Notes under the pieces: model-generated
Told to the model about the DNA's origin: nothing
Database searches by the model: none
What the model saw: the letters and a program-made list of their open reading frames with translations, nothing else
From: an uncultured bacterium
Lineage (GTDB): Bacteria > Spirochaetota > UBA4802 > JAGODF01
NCBI GenBank assembly: GCA_937921485.1
Contig: CAKZSV010000073.1
Location: 1 to 61,221, forward strand
DNA length: 61,221 nt
Reading direction: 5' to 3'
Shown: piece by piece, positions 27,641-35,835 of the stretch
Position numbering within the stretch: position 1 is the stretch's first letter
How the letters are laid out: every line of letters starts with the position of its first letter
Made by a program: the position numbers and the translations under genes

Positions 27641-28788
27641 ACGATGCCTTCATGCACGCAGCAACGACTCTTGAAAACGATTTTGTGAAAAAATGGAAAT
27701 CTTCGGGCGGGCGCGTGGTCGGCTATACGTGCTCGTATGTGCCGGATGAAATTTTGCATTCTGTGGGAATCCTGCCCTATCGTATCCGCGGGTACGGCGC
27801 GGGCGATACGGCCATCGGCGATACCTATTTCGGCCCGTTTATCTGCAGCCTCCCGCGCTGCATGCTGCAGCTGGCGGGTGAAGGGAAATTCGCGTTTCTT
27901 GACGGCGCCATCATCACGCCGGGATGCGATTCCATGCGAAGGCTCGATGAATGCTGGAGAAAAGCGGGTAGTGATATTCCCGGAGCAATGCCGAAATTTC
28001 ATTTCCACTATGGCGTTCCCCACAAATATGCCGATTACACCATCAAATGGTTCACCGACGAGACGAAACGCTTCATTTCTGAAATGGAAAAGCATTTTAG
28101 CGTTATTGTGAAAGAAGAAAAACTTCGCGAATCAATAAAATTGTATAATGAAAGCAGAAAGATGCTCGAAGAATTTGAAGCGCTTCGGTCGGCTGATGAA
28201 CCCCCTTTTACAGGAACCGATGCGCTTGCGGTTATCATCGCAAGCAGCGCCATGCCGCGCGAGGAGTATAATGCGCTTTTGAAAGCTTTTCTGGAAGAAG
28301 CGAAAAAGAAAAAAGGCATAGGGGGGCGCGTGCGTTTGATGCTGGTGGGAAGCGCGAATGACGACGTGGAATTGGTGCGCGTCATTGAAGAAAGCGGCGC
28401 ACTTGTGGTAGCCGACAACCTCTGCTTTGGCGCGCGCCTGTATGATGACCTGGTCGAAGAAGCGGGAGATCCGGTGTTTAATCTGGCAAAGCGGTATCTT
28501 GCGCACAATGAGTGCCCCCGCCGCTACGGCGATTACAAACGCAGACTTGAAATTTTGCGGGAAAAAGTTCAGCGCGCGAAAATCGACGGCATCATCATGC
28601 AGAATATCCGTTTCTGCGACTTACACGGTGCCGAAAACGGCCTTTTCGAAAGGGATCTGGAAAAAGAAGGCGTACCGTGCATGCGAATCGAACGGGAGTA
28701 CGGTCCGCTTGTGGAGAAAGGCCGCCTCAAGATGCGCGTGGATGCCTTTATCGAGCGCATCCGCCAGAAGAGGAGGGAAATCGCATGA
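27637..28788 (+). CDS. 2-hydroxyacyl-CoA dehydratase/benzoyl-CoA reductase-type subunit (module 1, B-like)
   Basis: The 383-residue protein has the HgdB/BcrC-like arrangement. GYTCSYVPDEILHSVGILPYR (Cys32), FICSLPRC (Cys70, Cys75), TPGCDSMRRL (Cys97) and, in the C-terminal half, NIRFCDLHG are the cysteine motifs of [4Fe-4S]-cluster subunits. The family uses ATP-driven single-electron reduction to dehydrate 2-hydroxyacyl-CoA or reduce aromatic CoA esters in anaerobes. It is coupled by 4-bp overlaps to the gene before and after. Which of the two chemistries applies cannot be decided from sequence. Confidence 0.88.
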   Translation: MNDAFMHAATTLENDFVKKWKSSGGRVVGYTCSYVPDEILHSVGILPYRIRGYGAGDTAIGDTYFGPFICSLPRCMLQLAGEGKFAFLDGAIITPGCDSMRRLDECWRKAGSDIPGAMPKFHFHYGVPHKYADYTIKWFTDETKRFISEMEKHFSVIVKEEKLRESIKLYNESRKMLEEFEALRSADEPPFTGTDALAVIIASSAMPREEYNALLKAFLEEAKKKKGIGGRVRLMLVGSANDDVELVRVIEESGALVVADNLCFGARLYDDLVEEAGDPVFNLAKRYLAHNECPRRYGDYKRRLEILREKVQRAKIDGIIMQNIRFCDLHGAENGLFERDLEKEGVPCMRIEREYGPLVEKGRLKMRVDAFIERIRQKRREIA

Positions 28789-30191
28789 GAAAAGAGTTGA
28801 GAGAATACCATTTCGACTGGATGCTGTGGAGTTGCTTTTCCGCTGCTTCGAAACTGAAAAGCGGAAGCGAAAAGGAATATCGGCACATGCTGAAATATAT
28901 TCCTTATTTCCGCGGCGTGGTAGAAATGGCGCTTGCTGCGGGGAAGCCCGGGCAGAAGTTTATCGAAATATGCGCGAAGTATCTGGATAATCTGGTCAAC
29001 GCGAGGGAGCGAGGATATAAAACGGCCATCACCACCTTCTGTTTTTCTCCGGTGATATTCTACGCGATGGATATTGTGCCGGTATGCCTTGAGGTCATTT
29101 CGGTGATGCTGACGTTTACCTATCGGCGGGGAAGCGCGGATTTTTTAGACTTTTGCAACGAAGTCGGATTTACCGAGACATCATGTTCTTCCCAGCGCGG
29201 AAGCCTGGGGGCGTATCTGGCGGGCATCGGCACCGACATCGATATGATTGTGACCGACACTCCCGGCGTGTGCGATACCAACGCCAACGCCTTCTCTTTT
29301 GCTGCGGCATATCTCAATAAGCCATTCTTTCAGCTCGATATGCCGCCGGATCTTGCCGGCAAACGTTCGGACGAATATCATCGCGACGACTACAAAGCGC
29401 TCATCGCTTTTCTCGAAGAGCACTCCGGCAAAAAGCTCGATCTCGATCGCCTTCGCGCAACGATGAAAGAAGCGGAGAAGCAGGATGCGCTCGTGGCCGA
29501 GCTTGAGGATCTGGCACGGCTTGTGCCGAATCCTCTTCCGGTGATATATAATTTCTTCGTGTATGCGTCGCGTTTTCTTTTCGCCGGTATGCCGGAATGC
29601 ACTGGTGTCCTGGAAGCCATGCTTGAAGAGGCAAAGAAAAACGCTGCGGAAAAAAAATCCGGAATTGCCGGCGGAAAAGAGAAAGTTCGTTCCTTCTTTT
29701 GCTACATCGACCACTATGTGCAGAGCATGCGGTTCTGGCAGATGCTCGATGAGTACGGAATCTGCTATCAGGGAAACATCCTTTCCCGCTCCTGGGCTGA
29801 GAACGCTCCCCATGTGAAGGAATTCGGCACCCATGATGCGGCGTATCGGCTGCACACCGATGATGTGGACATGCTCATCGATGACATCGCGCTTTTGAAT
29901 TCGCGCATGCCGATGATAAAATCCATCCGTGGTCCCTACGATGCGCCGAACATGTGGCTTCAGGACACGCTGTCGCTTGCGAAGATGTATAAGGCCGACT
30001 TCATTGTATATAACGGCACGCCCGGATGCAGGAACACCTGGGGTATGGTGAAGCTTTTAGCGCGCGATACCGAGAAAGCAGGAATTCCCACGTTCATCAT
30101 GTATGCGGATGCGTTCGACGAGCGGGTGCAGTCATGGGAAACCACGCGCGACCGGTTTCTTGAATTTTTGACCGTCAGGAGGCTCATATGA
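28785..30191 (+). CDS. 2-hydroxyacyl-CoA dehydratase/benzoyl-CoA reductase-type subunit (module 1, A-like)
   Basis: The start is ATG 28785, preceded by AGGAGGG and overlapping the previous stop by 4 bp. The family pattern of three cysteines is present: ITTFCFSP, GFTETSCSSQ and DTPGVCDTN, with a later YNGTPGCRNTW. This larger subunit of about 468 residues pairs with the gene at 27637-28788. The usual three-cysteine ligand set implies that it carries an Fe-S cluster of its own. It overlaps the following activator gene by 4 bp. Confidence 0.85.
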   Translation: MRKELREYHFDWMLWSCFSAASKLKSGSEKEYRHMLKYIPYFRGVVEMALAAGKPGQKFIEICAKYLDNLVNARERGYKTAITTFCFSPVIFYAMDIVPVCLEVISVMLTFTYRRGSADFLDFCNEVGFTETSCSSQRGSLGAYLAGIGTDIDMIVTDTPGVCDTNANAFSFAAAYLNKPFFQLDMPPDLAGKRSDEYHRDDYKALIAFLEEHSGKKLDLDRLRATMKEAEKQDALVAELEDLARLVPNPLPVIYNFFVYASRFLFAGMPECTGVLEAMLEEAKKNAAEKKSGIAGGKEKVRSFFCYIDHYVQSMRFWQMLDEYGICYQGNILSRSWAENAPHVKEFGTHDAAYRLHTDDVDMLIDDIALLNSRMPMIKSIRGPYDAPNMWLQDTLSLAKMYKADFIVYNGTPGCRNTWGMVKLLARDTEKAGIPTFIMYADAFDERVQSWETTRDRFLEFLTVRRLI

Positions 30192-30979
30192 AGTATGCAG
30201 CGGGATGCGATGTGGGCTCGCTCACGTCCAAAGCTGTTATCATGGCGGGCGATAAAATTGTATCGTATGCCATGCGAAAATCCAGAGCGCGGCCGTGGGA
30301 ATCAGCCGACGCGGTGATGCAGGAAGCGCTTGAAAATGCAAAGCTCTCGATGAAGGACATCGCCTTCTGCGTGGGGACCGGCTACGGCCGCGATAAAATA
30401 TCCTTTGTGAATGAAACATCATCGGAAATTGCCTGCCATGCGCGCGGTGCACGATGGCTCGTGCCTAATGTCCGCACCGTCATCGATATCGGCGGTCAGG
30501 ACTGCAAGGCAGTGAAGTTGGATGAGAAAGGCGATATGGTGAAATTCATCACGAATGATAAGTGCGCTTCAGGAACCGGGCGCTTTTTAGAGGTCATGGC
30601 GAAAGTCATGGGAGTTGAACTGGAGGAGCTGGGAGTGCTTTCGGCGAAATCGAAAAATCCGGTAACCTTCGCTACCGCCTGCACGGTATGGGCACAGGCC
30701 GATGTAATTCAGCATATCAATGACGGCGTACCGGTTGAAGACATCGCCGCGGGCATCAACACCGCGATGGCCGCGCGCATGGCGGTACTGGCCGGCAACA
30801 TAGGCGTGGAACGTGAAGTATGCATGACCGGCGGCGTGGCGAAAAATGACGGCGTGGTAAGAGCGCTTGAAAAGATACTGGGAGTCAAAATTCTGCGGGT
30901 CCGAAAAGCCGATCCGCAGATCGCGGGAGCGCTGGGCGCGGCGCTCATCGCTCGCAATAAAATGGGAGGTGCACAATGA
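30188..30979 (+). CDS. BadF/HgdC-type ATP-dependent dehydratase activator 1
   Basis: An ASKHA-fold ATPase of 263 residues: GCDVGSLTSKAVI (phosphate 1), GTGYGRDKISF, TVIDIGGQDCKAVK (phosphate 2) and MTGGVAKNDGV (adenosine motif). The cluster-binding cysteines are in NDKCASGTGRF and TACTVWAQADV; a homodimer would hold one [4Fe-4S] cluster between subunits and inject an electron into the dehydratase at ATP expense. The usual second-motif sequence is VFAESEV; here it is VWAQADV, an unusual variant. It overlaps both neighbours by 4 bp. Confidence 0.9.
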   Translation: MKYAAGCDVGSLTSKAVIMAGDKIVSYAMRKSRARPWESADAVMQEALENAKLSMKDIAFCVGTGYGRDKISFVNETSSEIACHARGARWLVPNVRTVIDIGGQDCKAVKLDEKGDMVKFITNDKCASGTGRFLEVMAKVMGVELEELGVLSAKSKNPVTFATACTVWAQADVIQHINDGVPVEDIAAGINTAMAARMAVLAGNIGVEREVCMTGGVAKNDGVVRALEKILGVKILRVRKADPQIAGALGAALIARNKMGGAQ

Positions 30980-31755
30980 TTACTGCCGGCTGCGATGTTG
31001 GTTCGCTGACCGCAAAAGCGGTGATTTTAAATGATGATGCGATTGTCGCTTCGGAAGTGATGCGCGCGTACGCATCGCCTGAAAAAAGCGCCCGCGAGGT
31101 GATGGAGCGGGCGCTGTCAAAAGCGGGAATGCGATTCGATGATATCGAATGCTGCGTGGGTACCGGATACGGCCGGAAGCATATCAGCTTTGTAAAGAGC
31201 GTAGAATCAGAGATTGCCTGCCACGCGCGCGCGGCGTTTTATCTGGTGCCAGGCGTTCGCACGGTGGTCGATATCGGAGGACAGGACGCGAAGGCGATTA
31301 AAATCGATGGGAACGGCAATGTCGCCCGATACGTGTACAATGACAAATGCGCATCGGGTACCGGACGCTTTCTTGAAATAATTGCCGAGGCGCTTGAAGT
31401 GTCTCTTGATGATCTCGGGACGATTTCAATGCAGGCAAAAGAATTTCTCACGCTTTCAAATCAGTGCGTGGTATTCGCGGAAACCGAAATTATTTCGCTC
31501 GTCAACGAAGGAAAGGAAATCCCCGATATCGTTGCCGCACTGCATCGCGCGGTTGCAAACCGCGCAGCCTCGCTTGCACGCAGCATCGGCGTGGAGAAGG
31601 AAGTGGTGATGACCGGCGGCGTGGCGAATAATGCCGGTATGTTTTCCGCGCTGCAGGGTGCGCTCGGCGTGGAAATAAAGCAGGTGTCTGAGCCGCAGAT
31701 AGCCGGAGCGCTGGGCGCGGCGCTGATTGCGCGCGATTCGCTCGTTGCGGTGTGA
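30976..31755 (+). CDS. BadF/HgdC-type ATP-dependent dehydratase activator 2
   Basis: A second activator, 259 residues, clearly paralogous to the preceding gene: GCDVGSLTAKAVI, GTGYGRKHISF, TVVDIGGQDAKAIK, NDKCASGTGRF, NQCVVFAETEI and MTGGVANNAGM. All ATP-binding and cluster motifs are intact. Two different activators side by side recall the hetero-dimeric BcrA/BcrD pair of benzoyl-CoA reductase, though each could also act as a homodimer. It overlaps the preceding gene by 4 bp and is followed by the ACS-like gene. Confidence 0.9.
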   Translation: MITAGCDVGSLTAKAVILNDDAIVASEVMRAYASPEKSAREVMERALSKAGMRFDDIECCVGTGYGRKHISFVKSVESEIACHARAAFYLVPGVRTVVDIGGQDAKAIKIDGNGNVARYVYNDKCASGTGRFLEIIAEALEVSLDDLGTISMQAKEFLTLSNQCVVFAETEIISLVNEGKEIPDIVAALHRAVANRAASLARSIGVEKEVVMTGGVANNAGMFSALQGALGVEIKQVSEPQIAGALGAALIARDSLVAV

Positions 31756-31759
31756 TGCG

Positions 31760-32503
31760 ATGGAACTTTTCGGCGACATCATTTCCGCTATTCGAAGCTT
31801 TCTCTCTTTTCAAAAGCAGTCAGGATCATTGCGATGCATGAAAACCGGAGAGGAAATATGGCCGAAAAAAGTGCAGGGAAATCTGGTGCTCGCATCAGAT
31901 ACCGCCGTGGAATTGGGAAATCCGCGGTGCGACTCGGTTTCATTCATGATATGGACGCAAAAGCCGCAGATAATTGAAGATGGGCGTGTGCATCTCGTGG
32001 GACCGGATATTCCGGAAGCCGAAGGCAAAAGCCTTCCTTTTGGAAAAGTGGTGATGCTCGAAGTGGAAGGAATGAATGAGGACAATTGTTACGAGCGGCA
32101 TCGGAATCTGGAACTTGCGCGTTATGATCTCGAACTGGATGGCTATATGCTCAGAGCGGTTTCGCAGTATTTGCGCGAATGGAGCCGTGTGAGCGAGCAC
32201 GCGATACGAAATGGGTTTTCTTTTTCTGTGCTGGCGTCAGAGCTTTCACGTCTATATCGCTCGTTTGATTTTGTGAAAAAAACAGAATTCATCTTCATCA
32301 CGTCATCTTCTGACGATGTGCGGGCATTGTATCCGGCAGGCGAGAAGGTGGAAAAGCGTATCGCGGCGATGAATAAGATGGCTGTTGAAATGAACTTTGA
32401 TTGCGGAAGCTGCGAATACACCGATGTGTGCACCGAGGTGGAAGGGCTTCGGATGATACGCAATCACCAGAGCGAGGTGTTGCATGAAAAACCAATTGGT
32501 TAA
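31760..32503 (+). CDS. Acetyl-CoA synthase beta-subunit-like protein, truncated
   Basis: The start ATG 31760 lies 5 bp after the preceding stop. Residues about 65-225 resemble the middle domain of the CODH/ACS beta subunit (LVGPDIPEAEGKSLPFG; a region of paired helices). A C-terminal FDCGSCEYTDVC follows, which corresponds to the first cysteines of the A-cluster motif. The fourth iron-sulfur cysteine and the Cys-Gly-Cys nickel site of true ACS are absent, and the protein is 247 residues against over 700. It is therefore not a complete ACS. The neighbouring CooC-like ATPase and dehydratase genes suggest a metallo- or scaffold role, unproven. Homology is inferred from remembered family patterns and should be tested. 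Confidence 0.65.
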   Translation: MELFGDIISAIRSFLSFQKQSGSLRCMKTGEEIWPKKVQGNLVLASDTAVELGNPRCDSVSFMIWTQKPQIIEDGRVHLVGPDIPEAEGKSLPFGKVVMLEVEGMNEDNCYERHRNLELARYDLELDGYMLRAVSQYLREWSRVSEHAIRNGFSFSVLASELSRLYRSFDFVKKTEFIFITSSSDDVRALYPAGEKVEKRIAAMNKMAVEMNFDCGSCEYTDVCTEVEGLRMIRNHQSEVLHEKPIG

Positions 32504-33284
32504 CAAACCGCTGGTAATTGCGCTGTGCGGAAAGGGCGGTGTGGGGAAAACCACCATCGCGGCGGCGATTGTCCGCGAGCTGGTGCGAACAACTGAGTCG
32601 AAAGTTTTAGCAATCGATGCCGATCCGGCGGTAGGTCTTGCGACAGCGCTATCGGTTGACGTGAAAAAAACCGTTGATGATATCAGAAACGACGTGATCG
32701 ATCTTGTGAAAAAAGGAAAAGCCGGTGAAAAAAAACGCGTTCTCGGTCTCATCGATTATGAGATGCTTGGTGCGCTCAGCGAGCACGGCAACTTCGCGTT
32801 TCTTGCCATTGGAAGGCCGGAGACAGAGGGCTGCTACTGCCAGGTGAACGATCTTTTGAAAGACATTATAGCTGGTATTGCTGATAATTTTGACTATGTG
32901 ATAATCGACGCAGAAGCCGGGGTGGAGCAGGTAAACCGCCGTGTGCTCGAAACCGTGACGCACCTCGTGCTGGTGAGCGATCTGTCCGCGAAAGGATTGA
33001 ATGTGGCGCGCACGATTCATGAGGTTGCACGCGATGCGGTGAAGTTCAATCGTGCGGGATTGATAATAAATAAAATGCGAGATTCTGATAGAGAACATTT
33101 ATCGCTGCCAGAAGAAATCCCTCTTCTGGGAAGCATTTCTGAATGCGATGAAATCCGCGATGCCGATATGCGCGCTGAGAGCTTTTTACAGTTGCCGGAT
33201 AATGCATGCTTCAAAGCGGTGCGGGATTGCCTTGCAGCGCTTGGGGTAGTAGCAAAGCAAAACATGCATGAGGTGATGGCGTAA
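32484..33284 (+). CDS. CooC/AcsF-like nickel-insertion ATPase
   Basis: A P-loop ATPase of 266 residues of the MinD/NifH class: GKGGVGKTTIA (deviant Walker A, about residues 13-23), AIDADPA and VIIDAEAG switch regions. The motif GCYCQVN provides the CxC that is typical of CooC proteins, where dimers bind metal during nickel insertion into CO dehydrogenase or acetyl-CoA synthase. The gene overlaps the ACS-like gene by 20 bp and the next dehydratase gene by 1 bp. Together with its neighbour it suggests that a nickel or other metal centre is assembled in this system; a NifH-like role in electron delivery is an alternative. Confidence 0.85.
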   Translation: MKNQLVNKPLVIALCGKGGVGKTTIAAAIVRELVRTTESKVLAIDADPAVGLATALSVDVKKTVDDIRNDVIDLVKKGKAGEKKRVLGLIDYEMLGALSEHGNFAFLAIGRPETEGCYCQVNDLLKDIIAGIADNFDYVIIDAEAGVEQVNRRVLETVTHLVLVSDLSAKGLNVARTIHEVARDAVKFNRAGLIINKMRDSDREHLSLPEEIPLLGSISECDEIRDADMRAESFLQLPDNACFKAVRDCLAALGVVAKQNMHEVMA

Positions 33285-34408
33285 TGATTGGCGCGACGAT
33301 GGATTTGCAAAAACTTCTCGATGAACCGCTGAATCAATTGGTTGAAGATGCAATTGAAAAAGGCATGCTGCCAGTGGGATACGCGTGCAGTATGGTGCCA
33401 GAGGTACTGCTTTCAATTGGAAAGCTTTTTCCGGTGAGGCTTCGCGCGCCTAACGTCGCTGGAACTGAAATGGCCGATGTGTATCTTTCAAGCGTCATTT
33501 GCTCGCTTTCAAGAAGCTTGCTCGAGTTTGCGCTTGAAGGGAAATACTCTTTTTTAAAGGGATTTGTCTTTACCGCAAGCTGCGATCATCTGCGGAGATT
33601 GAACGATAATCTGCGCTACTGCGAAAAACCGGAATTTATCGATATACTGGATATTCCGCATAAAATCACCGACGAAGCTGTGCAGTGGACAATTGATGAA
33701 TTGCGGCGATTTGCACAGCAACTAAAATCGCATTTTGGGGTTGATGCGGGAAATGAAAATGTCATGGAAGCAATCCGTCGTCGCAATATACTCAATACAC
33801 TATTGCGACGTATTAACGACTTGCGCAAATCCCAGAACCCGCCTTTTTCCGGCACGCAGTATCACAGGCTCATCATGGCCACACAGGTGGTACCGCCCGA
33901 TGATGCCATCAATCTTGCTTCGGAATTTCTTGAATCGGTCACGAGAAACGCTGAACACCCGCGCTTCCGCGCACGCGTCATGCTGGTGGGAGGGAATCTG
34001 GATGATCCATCATACACAGAGATTATTGAATCGCAGGGTGCACTGGTTGTGGCAGACCGCTACTGCACGGGAAGTTTCCCGGCTCTTGAGCCCTATGCGC
34101 TGGAAGGCGATCCGTACGAAATTCTTGCCAGGCGGGTGCTTACCATCACCAGGTGTCCCCGCATGATGGAAGGATTTCCGGTACGCCTTGAGTATATTAT
34201 GAATCTGTATCGGGAATACGCGGTCGACGGCATCATCATTGAGTCGATAAAATTTTGCGATACCTGGGGCGTGGAAACGAGCGCGCTGGTGAGCCGCCTT
34301 CGAGAACGCGGCATTCCGGTTCTGAGGCTTGAGCGGGAATATCACCAAAGCGGCGAAGGACAGCTTCGCACCCGGGTGCAGGCATTTCTTGAAAGCATGG
34401 GGAAGTGA
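33284..34408 (+). CDS. 2-hydroxyacyl-CoA dehydratase-type subunit (module 2, B-like)
   Basis: The paralogue of the 27637-28788 subunit: GYACSMVPEVLLS, SVICSLSRSLLEF, TASCDHLRRL and IKFCDTWGVE carry the matching cysteines. It is 374 residues. Its ATG overlaps the CooC-like stop by one base, with GAGGTGA just upstream; ATG 33299 is a second possible start. It is followed after one base by the larger subunit of the second module. Divergence from module 1 suggests a different substrate or a division of labour rather than a recent duplication. Confidence 0.86.
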   Translation: MIGATMDLQKLLDEPLNQLVEDAIEKGMLPVGYACSMVPEVLLSIGKLFPVRLRAPNVAGTEMADVYLSSVICSLSRSLLEFALEGKYSFLKGFVFTASCDHLRRLNDNLRYCEKPEFIDILDIPHKITDEAVQWTIDELRRFAQQLKSHFGVDAGNENVMEAIRRRNILNTLLRRINDLRKSQNPPFSGTQYHRLIMATQVVPPDDAINLASEFLESVTRNAEHPRFRARVMLVGGNLDDPSYTEIIESQGALVVADRYCTGSFPALEPYALEGDPYEILARRVLTITRCPRMMEGFPVRLEYIMNLYREYAVDGIIIESIKFCDTWGVETSALVSRLRERGIPVLRLEREYHQSGEGQLRTRVQAFLESMGK

Positions 34409-34409
34409 T

Positions 34410-35819
34410 ATGGCGGAAATCACAGTGGCGGATCGCGTGGTAAGCGGAAAGTATAAAGCATTGAATTTGCTTTCAATTGCAAAGATGGGAATAAAAAACG
34501 GCCCGTACGATATGGCGCGCGATCTTATTCGCTATCCGTGGCTCTGGGAACTTTTAAAAGTGAACAGGCTTATTACGAAGCTCACAGACGGGCGCAGTGG
34601 AAATTACCGGAAAGCAATCTCAATGCTCATTCACGAAGTCACGAAAGAGGTAATAAATCTCCTCGAAGGGATTTACTTCCGGAAAGACCGGCTGGTTCTG
34701 CATGAGGATATGGTGCCGCCCGAAATATTACGGGCAATGGGGCTTTCTCCCTGGATGCCGGAGGTCCTTGGCATTCTTCTTCCGATGCTTGAGCCGCGTG
34801 CGATGGAGCCATATATTGATGTTGCGGAGAATGAAGGAGTCCCGCCGGACGTGTGCAGCCTTCCAAAAGCGGTCATCGGAATGACGCAAAAAAATTTCCT
34901 GCCACCTGCAATTGCGGTGGTGACCTCAAATCTTCCCTGCGATGGCGGGATGACATCGTATCTCTATGTTGAAAAGAAAACAAATGCACCAGTATTTCGT
35001 CTCGATATTCCGCACAATTTCAAAGAAGCGCGCGCGGAAAAGTACTTTGCGCAGGAACTGCGCCGCATGATCCAGTGGCTTGAAGCGCACACCCCCGGCA
35101 GAATGGATTGGGATAGATTGAAATCCATCTGCGAGGAACGAAATAAAATGCAGGAGTATGAGCTTGAACTGTGGGACATGGTTTCGCAAAGGCCGGCCCC
35201 TTTGAGCGCGGAAGCGGTCTATCTGGCTCACCTCTGGTTTTTTAATGTGTGTTCGGGATTGAAATCGGCCACCAAAGTTTTTAAAAAGCTTGTAGAACTT
35301 GCGAAAGAAAACAGAGATAAAGGAGTATCCGCGCTTCCCGATGAAAAATATCGAGCGCTTCTCTGGAATCCGCCGACGCTTCATGCAATGGATCTTTTTG
35401 TGTGGGCAGAGAAAAATTTCGGCGTTACCTGCGTGATGGACAGCATGACGTTCAATCGCCTGCCTTTTATCAATACCTCAAGCGAGGAGTCGATGCTTAT
35501 CGGCATCGGCCGCAATATCATGAATGGGCCGATGGCGCGGCATACCCGTGGACCGATAGAAAATTATTTCGATGATATGTTCTATATAATAAAACATTTT
35601 AATGTCGATATGCTCTGGATGGCAGGGCATATTGGATGCAAAAACACTCAGGCGCTCAATACCATCATGCGGGAAAAATGCAGGGAGGCGGGTGTGCCGC
35701 TTCTCATCATCGATTACGATCTTTCGGATACGAGAATTGTTCCGCGGGAGGGGATTTTTTCTCAGGTGGAGCATTTCATGGAAAATGTGATGGGTGTTCA
35801 CAGCCAGATGACAGCATAG
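34410..35819 (+). CDS. 2-hydroxyacyl-CoA dehydratase-type subunit (module 2, A-like) with altered cluster ligand
   Basis: This subunit of about 469 residues matches the 28785-30191 protein over its length. The start ATG 34410 is one base after the previous stop, with GGAAG upstream. The second and third cysteines of the family pattern remain (PPDVCSLPKA; SNLPCDGGM, and later GHIGCKNTQ). The first cysteine position (ITTFCFSP in module 1) aligns with LVLHEDMVPPE and carries no cysteine. If the alignment is right, the Fe-S cluster has a His or a non-protein ligand, or is absent. A short gap of 16 bp separates it from the third activator. Confidence 0.8.
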   Translation: MAEITVADRVVSGKYKALNLLSIAKMGIKNGPYDMARDLIRYPWLWELLKVNRLITKLTDGRSGNYRKAISMLIHEVTKEVINLLEGIYFRKDRLVLHEDMVPPEILRAMGLSPWMPEVLGILLPMLEPRAMEPYIDVAENEGVPPDVCSLPKAVIGMTQKNFLPPAIAVVTSNLPCDGGMTSYLYVEKKTNAPVFRLDIPHNFKEARAEKYFAQELRRMIQWLEAHTPGRMDWDRLKSICEERNKMQEYELELWDMVSQRPAPLSAEAVYLAHLWFFNVCSGLKSATKVFKKLVELAKENRDKGVSALPDEKYRALLWNPPTLHAMDLFVWAEKNFGVTCVMDSMTFNRLPFINTSSEESMLIGIGRNIMNGPMARHTRGPIENYFDDMFYIIKHFNVDMLWMAGHIGCKNTQALNTIMREKCREAGVPLLIIDYDLSDTRIVPREGIFSQVEHFMENVMGVHSQMTA

Positions 35820-35835
35820 GAAAGAGGAGGGCAGT

